Source: an uncultured Clostridia bacterium (lineage in GTDB: Bacteria; Bacillota_A; Clostridia; Oscillospirales; Oscillospiraceae). Taken from it: a DNA stretch of 11,218 nt. Below are positions 7,121 to 11,218 of this stretch, piece by piece; position 1 is the first letter of the stretch; each line of letters starts with the position of its first letter. Location of the stretch: the NCBI GenBank assembly GCA_946059285.1, contig CAMGMW010000022.1:1-11218 (forward strand), given 5' to 3'. Below the pieces are notes generated by a model. That model had not been told where the DNA came from, made no database searches, and saw only the letters and a list, made by a program, of their open reading frames with translations. Position numbers and translations under genes: made by a program.

Positions 7121-8365
7121 ATGAGCCATGTAAAAGATATGTCTCTTGCCGAGTATGGCAGAATGAAAATTGAGTGGGTGCGGGATTTCATGCCTGCCCT
7201 GGTGGCGATCCGCGAGCGCTTTGAGCGGGAAAAACCCTTTGCGGGGAAAAAGATTACGATATCCATCCATATGGAGGCGAAAACAGCGTTTTTGGCGCTG
7301 TGTCTGGCGGCAGGCGGCGCGGAGGTACACGCGACCGGCTGCAATCCGCTTTCCACGCAGGATGATGTTGCCGCAGGTCTTGCATCGATGGGCGTAGAGA
7401 CGTATGCCATCCACGGCGTGACCAGCGAAGCGTATCAGCAGCTATTGGTCGAGGCACTTTCCTGCCATCCAGATTTGATTATTGACGATGGTGGCGACCT
7501 TTTAGACCTCTTAAGCGGAGAATATTCGCATTTGGGCGATCATATTATCGGTGGCGCGGAGGAAACGACCACTGGGATCCACCGCTTGCACGCTCGTGCA
7601 AAGGCAGGCGTCCTGCCATTCCCGATGATGAACGTCAATGACGCAAAATGCAAGCACTACTATGATAACAAGTACGGTACCGGTCAGTCGGTATGGGATT
7701 CCATTATGCACACGACCAATCTGCTGGTCGCGGGCAAAACCGTTGTTGTCGCGGGTTACGGCTATTGCGGACGCGGCACGGCAATGCGCGCAAAGGGGAT
7801 GGGCGCGAATGTGATCGTGACGGAAATTGACCCGATCAAGGCGTTGGAGGCATCGATGGACGGCTGCCGTGTGATGCCGATGGACCAGGCGGCGCCGCAG
7901 GGCGATATCTTCATCACCACCACAGGCTGCCGCGATGTCATTACCCGCCGCCATTTTGAGGTGATGAAAAACAATGCGTTCCTCGCCAACGCGGGACATT
8001 TCAACGTCGAGGTCAACGGTGCGGAGCTGGAGGCAATGGCGGTGCGTGTGTTCAAGCGCCGCAATGATATTGTCGGCTACGAGCTGCCGGACGGACGCGT
8101 TTTGAATTTGCTGGCGGAAGGCAGGCTGGTGAATCTTGCCTCCGGCAACGGACATCCCGCTGAGATTATGGATACCAGCTTCTCCGTGCAGGCGCTGGCA
8201 CTGGAATATATGCTTAAAAACGGAAAGGGTCTGAACAAACAGGTCTACGAAATCCCGAAGGAGATCGACGATGCGGTTTCTCTTCTGAAGCTGCGCGGCG
8301 CCGGCATGGAGATTGATCACCTGACTCCGGAGCAGGAAGCATATATGGCGGGCTGGACCGTCTGA
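7121..8365 (+). CDS. ahcY: S-adenosylhomocysteine hydrolase family (possibly S-inosylhomocysteine-specific)
   Basis: The family hydrolyses S-adenosylhomocysteine to homocysteine plus adenosine with tightly bound NAD, closing the methylation cycle. Visible motifs: H50 in SIHMEAKTA, D123 in IDDGGD, E148 in AEETTTG, K178 and D182 in NVNDAKCKHYYDN, the Rossmann GYGYCGRG (212-219), H293 in NAGHFN, and H345 in GNGHPAEIM. At 414 residues it is the short form also found in archaea and Thermotoga: it has NPLSTQDD and YGTGQS and lacks the C-terminal Lys/Tyr tail of the eukaryotic type. Where the human enzyme has Thr57 and Glu59 around the adenine (from memory), this one has Glu52 and Lys54, which may suit an inosyl rather than an adenosyl base. 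The ATG at 7121 has GGAGG eight bases upstream; the frame is open to 7049, but that extension contains the promoter. It is convergent with dpaB, and no mtn or luxS gene is adjacent. Confidence 0.92.
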   Translation: MSHVKDMSLAEYGRMKIEWVRDFMPALVAIRERFEREKPFAGKKITISIHMEAKTAFLALCLAAGGAEVHATGCNPLSTQDDVAAGLASMGVETYAIHGVTSEAYQQLLVEALSCHPDLIIDDGGDLLDLLSGEYSHLGDHIIGGAEETTTGIHRLHARAKAGVLPFPMMNVNDAKCKHYYDNKYGTGQSVWDSIMHTTNLLVAGKTVVVAGYGYCGRGTAMRAKGMGANVIVTEIDPIKALEASMDGCRVMPMDQAAPQGDIFITTTGCRDVITRRHFEVMKNNAFLANAGHFNVEVNGAELEAMAVRVFKRRNDIVGYELPDGRVLNLLAEGRLVNLASGNGHPAEIMDTSFSVQALALEYMLKNGKGLNKQVYEIPKEIDDAVSLLKLRGAGMEIDHLTPEQEAYMAGWTV

Positions 8366-8455
8366 GCGGACGTAGATTCTTGTTGAAGCGGTTGTGAACC
8401 GTATGATTTGTGCGGAAAGTTTCGCCGACGCTCCTCTTGCAGTTAGCTCAGAAAA

Positions 8456-8487
8456 TGCCGGATGGGAAACCATCCGGCGAGTTATTT
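8456..8487. terminator. GNRA-capped hairpin between ahcY and dpaB
   Basis: GCCGGATGG (8457-8465) pairs perfectly with CCATCCGGC (8470-8478) around a GAAA tetraloop. The plus-strand tail is GAGTTATTTA and the minus-strand tail ATTTTC, both only moderately T-rich. Its position between two convergent stops (8365 and 8496) supports a shared terminator. The remaining gap (8366-8455) holds only a 5-bp stem (8389-8401) and nothing else I recognise. Confidence 0.72.
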
Positions 8488-8495
8488 ATGGAGGA

Positions 8496-9065
8496 TTACA
8501 GAAGAATCGGTTGAAGCTGTTTGCCGCTCAGAGCAGCCTCTATCGTTGCGGGAAGCAGCTCTACGTCTGCAACGAGGCTGTAGGGTTTTCCCTCCGGATT
8601 GTCCTGCCCGAACGGAACGAAGTAGTAATGCTTGCGGTTGAGCAGCCGTCCGATATTTTCCGCGCTGGCGGAAAGTCCATCGTTGGTGGATACGGAAAGC
8701 ACCACCGGACGTGCGTTACGCAAATGCGCCTTGCAGGCGAAGGTAACCGGCGTGTCGGCAATACCGCCCGCGAGCTTTCCAAGCGTATTGCCGGTGCATG
8801 GGGCGATGACCAACAGGTCCAGCAAATGCTTCGGACCAAACGGCTCCACCGCCTCTAGCGTATGCAGTGCCCGTGTACCGCAGATTTCTTCAATGGCCTC
8901 CCGAAAGTGCAGCGCACTTCCAAAGCGGCTGTCCGTGTCATGTGCAGCGTCCGAAAGGATCGGAATAATCCGGTATTCTTCCGCGAGTGTGCGGAGAATG
9001 GCAATGGTCTTGTCAAATGTGCAGAAGGAGCCGCACAGAGCGAAACCGATGGCGGCGTGTTGCAT
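8496..9065 (-). CDS. dpaB: Dipicolinate synthase subunit B
   Basis: This is the 189-residue flavoprotein-like subunit of dipicolinate synthase, which together with DpaA converts the dihydrodipicolinate-pathway intermediate into dipicolinic acid in the mother cell late in sporulation. The protein opens with a nucleotide-binding-type strand (AAIGFALCGSFCTFDKTI), has IPILSDAA (34-41), the conserved LVIAPCTGNTLGKLAGGIADTPV (85-107, with the PCTGNT phosphate-type loop) and ARPVVLSVSTNDGLSASAENIGRL (118-141). Length agrees with SpoVFB/DpaB (about 200). It starts at ATG 9065, 15 bp after the dpaA stop, with GAGGG about 6 bases upstream, so the two are co-transcribed from the promoter in front of dpaA. 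Unlike Bacillus, no asd/dapG/dapA genes accompany the pair in this window. Confidence 0.94.
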   Translation of the reverse strand: MQHAAIGFALCGSFCTFDKTIAILRTLAEEYRIIPILSDAAHDTDSRFGSALHFREAIEEICGTRALHTLEAVEPFGPKHLLDLLVIAPCTGNTLGKLAGGIADTPVTFACKAHLRNARPVVLSVSTNDGLSASAENIGRLLNRKHYYFVPFGQDNPEGKPYSLVADVELLPATIEAALSGKQLQPILL

Positions 9066-9080
9066 GGGGATCCCTCGCTT

Positions 9081-9908
9081 TCAGTTCTGCTCCTCAAGCT
9101 GCAGAATACAGTCCGCGTAAAGCGTACCTGCGGCAGCGGGAGCGCATCGCCCGGGTAATCCGGGCGCAAAATGATACGTCAGCCCGAGACGCCGGCAGGC
9201 TTCCTCCGACATCCCGCCGGGCTTTGACGCAAGCTCGATGAGAATGCAGTCAGGAGAGAGCGCGGAAAGCTGCGCTTCGGAAAGCACCGGAGCGGGTACG
9301 GTGTTAAATACAAAATTATATTGTGTCAAACCATACCGGTAGACACCGGTTTCCTCGCCGCGCATACCCAACGCCTCGGACATCGCACGGTCTGCCGCTT
9401 TTCGCGCGCTGACCGTCACAATCGCAGAAAGAGCGTGCAGCTTCTGTGCCAGCACCCGCCCAACCCGACCGAAGCCAATGACCAGACACCTTAAGCCGTG
9501 CAGCGTCATGGGGGAGAGCTCCATGGCAAGGGCGATGGCGCCCTCAGCGGTAGGGATCGCGTTGGCGGTCGTCATCGGTTCGGAGCCATACAGGTCACAA
9601 ACAGCGGCACCATGGGCTTCAAAGATTGCCCGCTTATCGCCGAGCAACCCGCCGAAGACACGCGTACCGATGGCAAGCCGCGCCGGCAGTTCATCGATCG
9701 GCAGGGCGGACTTCCCCCGCAGCAAAGCGCCCTGAAACGACGGGAAAGGAAGAACAACCCGATCTTCCGCCGTAAAATGTTTTGGCAGGAGCTGCTCCGG
9801 CCAATCGGGAACGCCGCAGGATAACACGTGGCAGCCCGCCGCTTCCAGCCGGCGCGCTGCCCATGTTTGCCTCGCGTCACCGCCAAGCACATAGTATGTA
9901 TTTGACAT
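9081..9908 (-). CDS. dpaA: Dipicolinate synthase subunit A
   Basis: This is the 275-residue dehydrogenase-like subunit of dipicolinate synthase, the enzyme that makes the spore-core chelator dipicolinic acid from a lysine-pathway intermediate. The N-terminal part carries YVLGGDARQ (6-14). The conserved YGSEPMTTANAIPTAEGAI runs 107-125, a Rossmann VIGFGRVGR motif sits at 143-151, and FNTVPAPVL (201-209), IELASKPGG (224-232) and LPGRCAPAAAG (251-261) follow; all are DpaA/SpoVFA hallmarks. The start is ATG 9908 (MSNTYYVLGGD), preceded by AAAGGA about 11 bases upstream. An in-frame extension to 9974 is rejected because it spans the probable sigma-K promoter. Length is close to the Bacillus protein (about 297). 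It heads a two-gene operon with dpaB. Confidence 0.95.
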   Translation of the reverse strand: MSNTYYVLGGDARQTWAARRLEAAGCHVLSCGVPDWPEQLLPKHFTAEDRVVLPFPSFQGALLRGKSALPIDELPARLAIGTRVFGGLLGDKRAIFEAHGAAVCDLYGSEPMTTANAIPTAEGAIALAMELSPMTLHGLRCLVIGFGRVGRVLAQKLHALSAIVTVSARKAADRAMSEALGMRGEETGVYRYGLTQYNFVFNTVPAPVLSEAQLSALSPDCILIELASKPGGMSEEACRRLGLTYHFAPGLPGRCAPAAAGTLYADCILQLEEQN

Positions 9909-9930
9909 ACGGCACACATCCTTTCTGCAA

Positions 9931-9959
9931 CAGACTATGCATATTTTCTTGGAGGTGTG
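9931..9959 (-). promoter_or_regulatory. Sigma-K-like promoter of dpaAB
   Basis: On the minus strand CACA (plus 9956-9959), a 16-bp gap and GCATAGTCT (plus 9932-9940) match the mother-cell sigma-K pattern (an AC-containing -35 and CATAnnnT at -10). No sigma-A match lies here on this strand. A start near 9925 gives a short leader before ATG 9908. Sigma-K control of dpaAB is established in Bacillus; here it is inferred from sequence. Confidence 0.6.
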
Positions 9960-9967
9960 AAAAAAAG

Positions 9968-9996
9968 TTGTCAAGGACGCTTCCTTGCGTTATAAT
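9968..9996 (+). promoter_or_regulatory. Promoter of the DUF4364 gene with inverted repeat in its spacer
   Basis: TTGTCA (9968-9973), a 17-bp spacer and TATAAT (9991-9996). The spacer contains most of a perfect 6-bp inverted repeat, CAAGGA (9972-9977) and TCCTTG (9982-9987), separated by 4 bases. Such a site between -35 and -10 is a classic repressor-operator position, although no regulator is shown. Confidence 0.75.
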
Positions 9997-10027
9997 ATGA
10001 GAAAAAGGAAGAAAGAGGTTGCGGCGA

Positions 10028-10570
10028 ATGGAGCGGCGTGGCTTTATCCACGATATGTTGGATGTCAAGGTTCTGATTCTGTATATTATGGCGCAGGTTA
10101 TGTATCCGGTGGATCTGCAGAAAATCTACGAGTTGGCTTACCAGGATGACTGCCTGAGCTATTTTGACGTGGCAGAGGCAGTACCGCAGATGGTGGACTC
10201 CGGACATCTGGAGCGGGTGGAGGAAAGCCGCTTTGCCATCACGGAGAAAGGGCGTGAGGCATGCGCTGTGACGCAGGATACCATCGCCTACCCGGTACTG
10301 CAGCGGGCAAGCGCGGCGGTGGAGGCGTATAATCGGGCTGTGCGGCGCAGCAGCTTTGTCAAGACAACGGTCACTCAGAGAGAGAAAGGCGATTTTTCCG
10401 TGTCACTGAGTCTCAATGACGAGGTCAGCGACTTGCTGAAGATGGAGCTGATGGCACCGACACAGAAGCATGCGTATCGGCTGGCAAATGCGTTTTCCAA
10501 AAACGCGGAGGCGATTTACCGCTGCATCATGGATATGCTTCTGGTCGAGAACGATGAGGATGGGACTTGA
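10028..10570 (+). CDS. DUF4364 family protein, winged-helix-like
   Basis: This 180-residue protein matches the DUF4364 family of Clostridia: an opening GFIHDMLDVKVLILYIMAQV (5-24), PVDLQKIYELA (27-37), then DVAEAVPQMVDSGHLERVEESRFAITEKGREA (split as DVAEAVPQMVDSGHL 47-61 and ERVEESRFAITEKGREA 62-78), which looks like the recognition-helix and wing of a winged helix-turn-helix. The second half (about 105-175) is a mixed alpha/beta region with QREKGDFSVSLSL and a long helix near the C-terminus. It is probably a cytoplasmic DNA-binding or regulatory protein; the function is not established. I chose ATG 10028, 9 bases after AAAGAGG; a TTG at 10019 is possible but overlaps that site. The stop at 10568-10570 overlaps the -35 box of the hpf promoter. 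Confidence 0.88.
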   Translation: MERRGFIHDMLDVKVLILYIMAQVMYPVDLQKIYELAYQDDCLSYFDVAEAVPQMVDSGHLERVEESRFAITEKGREACAVTQDTIAYPVLQRASAAVEAYNRAVRRSSFVKTTVTQREKGDFSVSLSLNDEVSDLLKMELMAPTQKHAYRLANAFSKNAEAIYRCIMDMLLVENDEDGT

Positions 10571-10595
10571 AAAAAAGAAATAACTGTGGTATCAT
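10567..10595 (+). promoter_or_regulatory. hpf promoter embedded in the preceding terminator
   Basis: TTGAAA (10567-10572, overlapping the DUF4364 stop), a 17-bp spacer and TATCAT (10590-10595), with TGG extending the -10. The start would fall near 10602, inside the loop of the hairpin at 10583-10618, so hpf transcripts would lack its left arm. It gives a leader of about 56 nt. Confidence 0.7.
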
Positions 10596-10624
10596 AAAAA
10601 CAGGAAAGATACCACGGTATTTTT
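10583..10624 (+). terminator. Terminator of the DUF4364 gene
   Basis: ACTGTGGTATC (10583-10593) pairs with GATACCACGGT (10608-10618), 11 bp with one G-T pair, around a 14-nt loop, and is followed by ATTTTTC. The left flank is A-rich. This has the form of an intrinsic terminator for transcripts coming from upstream. It overlaps the hpf promoter. Confidence 0.78.
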
Positions 10625-10657
10625 CTATCACCCGAACAATGAAAGGAGCGGCTTACA

Positions 10658-11197
10658 ATGAAATTCCAGTTTACAGAGAAGAAAGTCAGCTTACCCGAAA
10701 ACGTCCATGCTTACGCCGAGAAAAAGGTCATGAAGCTGGAGCGCTTTTTCCGGGAGGATGCGGAGGCGCTTGTCACCTTTTCTGTAGAAAAGGACCGTAA
10801 TAAGGTTGAGATTACGGTGCATGCAGCCAATACCTACTTCCGTGCGAGTGAAGCGACCTCGGATATGTTTGCTTCGATCGATGCCGCTGTTTCCACCATC
10901 GAGCGCCAGATCCGCAAAAACAAGACCCGTTTGGCACGTCGTCTGCGTCAGGATGCTTTTGTCCGCACGCCGGAGGTTACTTCCTTTGCGCCGGAGACGG
11001 AAGAAGAGGGCGCCTTTGAGATCGTCCGCACAAAGAAATTCCCAATGAAGCCGATGACCAGAGAAGAAGCGATTCTGCAGATGAACCTGCTGGAGCACAG
11101 CTTCTTTGCCTTCCGCGATGAAGAGAATGATCAGGCGTTCGCCGTGGTGTATAAGCGCAATGACGGCGGCTACGGACTGATTGAAGATATTGAATAA
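10658..11197 (+). CDS. hpf: Ribosome hibernation promoting factor, long form
   Basis: The 179-residue protein binds the 30S decoding region and, in the long form, dimerises to tie two 70S ribosomes into inactive 100S particles under starvation. The N-terminal HPF/YfiA domain (about 1-98) shows LPENVHAYAEKKVMKLERFF, VEITVHAANTYFRASEA and DMFASIDAAVSTIERQIRKNK, the last followed by the basic RLARRLRQ. After an acidic linker (about 100-118), the C-terminal dimerisation domain (120-177) has EIVRTKKFPMKPMTREEAIL, MNLLEHSFFAFRDEE and VVYKRNDGGYGLIE. Length is normal for Firmicutes. The ATG at 10658 has AAAGGAG nine bases upstream. The promoter lies in the preceding terminator. The downstream terminator is cut by the window end. 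Confidence 0.97.
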   Translation: MKFQFTEKKVSLPENVHAYAEKKVMKLERFFREDAEALVTFSVEKDRNKVEITVHAANTYFRASEATSDMFASIDAAVSTIERQIRKNKTRLARRLRQDAFVRTPEVTSFAPETEEEGAFEIVRTKKFPMKPMTREEAILQMNLLEHSFFAFRDEENDQAFAVVYKRNDGGYGLIEDIE

Positions 11198-11218
11198 TTC
11201 CGAATAATAAAACCGCCG

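Noticed and set aside
7511..8473. Minus-strand open frame of 320 codons opposite ahcY
   Set aside because: It crosses the ahcY-dpaB terminator hairpin and is antisense to all conserved ahcY motifs; no family is recognisable.
9909..9974. N-terminal extension of dpaA to 9974
   Set aside because: It would place the sigma-K-like promoter inside the coding region, and the added residues do not match the usual DpaA start.

Overview
The window reads as a chromosomal housekeeping segment of an anaerobic, endospore-forming Firmicute of class Clostridia, most like an Oscillospiraceae/Ruminococcaceae-type gut bacterium. The signs are an oxygen-sensitive class III ribonucleotide reductase, a DUF362 double [4Fe-4S] ferredoxin-like protein, dipicolinate synthase genes (spore core), a DUF4364 protein typical of Clostridia, strong AGGAGG-type ribosome binding sites, and roughly balanced G+C judged by eye. 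The exact genus cannot be read from the sequence.

Layout: the 3' end of nrdD (+, 1-519) converges on tex (-, 718-2883) around a strong bidirectional terminator. tex is divergent from a small DUF1653 gene (+, 3023-3232), which is followed by gap (glyceraldehyde-3-phosphate dehydrogenase, +, 3406-4419). A 481-bp stretch without a confident gene (4420-4900) holds a UUCG-loop hairpin, two good sigma-A-type promoters and a possible gene remnant. Next comes a DUF362 Fe-S protein (+, 4901-5995), convergent with a rhomboid-like membrane protein carrying a C-terminal Cys-rich zinc-ribbon-like tail (-, 6040-6981). That gene is divergent from an S-adenosylhomocysteine hydrolase-family gene (+, 7121-8365), which converges on dpaB and dpaA (-, 8496-9908). 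Divergent from dpaA are a DUF4364 winged-helix-like gene (+, 10028-10570) and a long-form hpf (+, 10658-11197).

Most genes here look like single-gene transcription units. Recognisable -35/-10 promoters with exactly 17-bp spacers precede DUF1653, gap, DUF362, the rhomboid-like gene, the SAH hydrolase, DUF4364 and hpf. Three convergent pairs share hairpin terminators. The only clear operon is dpaA-dpaB (15-bp gap), whose upstream region matches the mother-cell sigma-K pattern rather than sigma-A.

I found no new defence or mobile system, and no CRISPR array, IS, tRNA or rRNA. The points most worth a second look are: an hpf promoter nested inside the upstream gene's terminator stem; adenine-pocket substitutions suggesting the 'SAH hydrolase' may prefer S-inosylhomocysteine; a rhomboid-fold protein without a catalytic dyad but with a Cys/His-rich tail; an inverted repeat in the DUF4364 promoter spacer; and the unexplained leader/remnant before the DUF362 gene.
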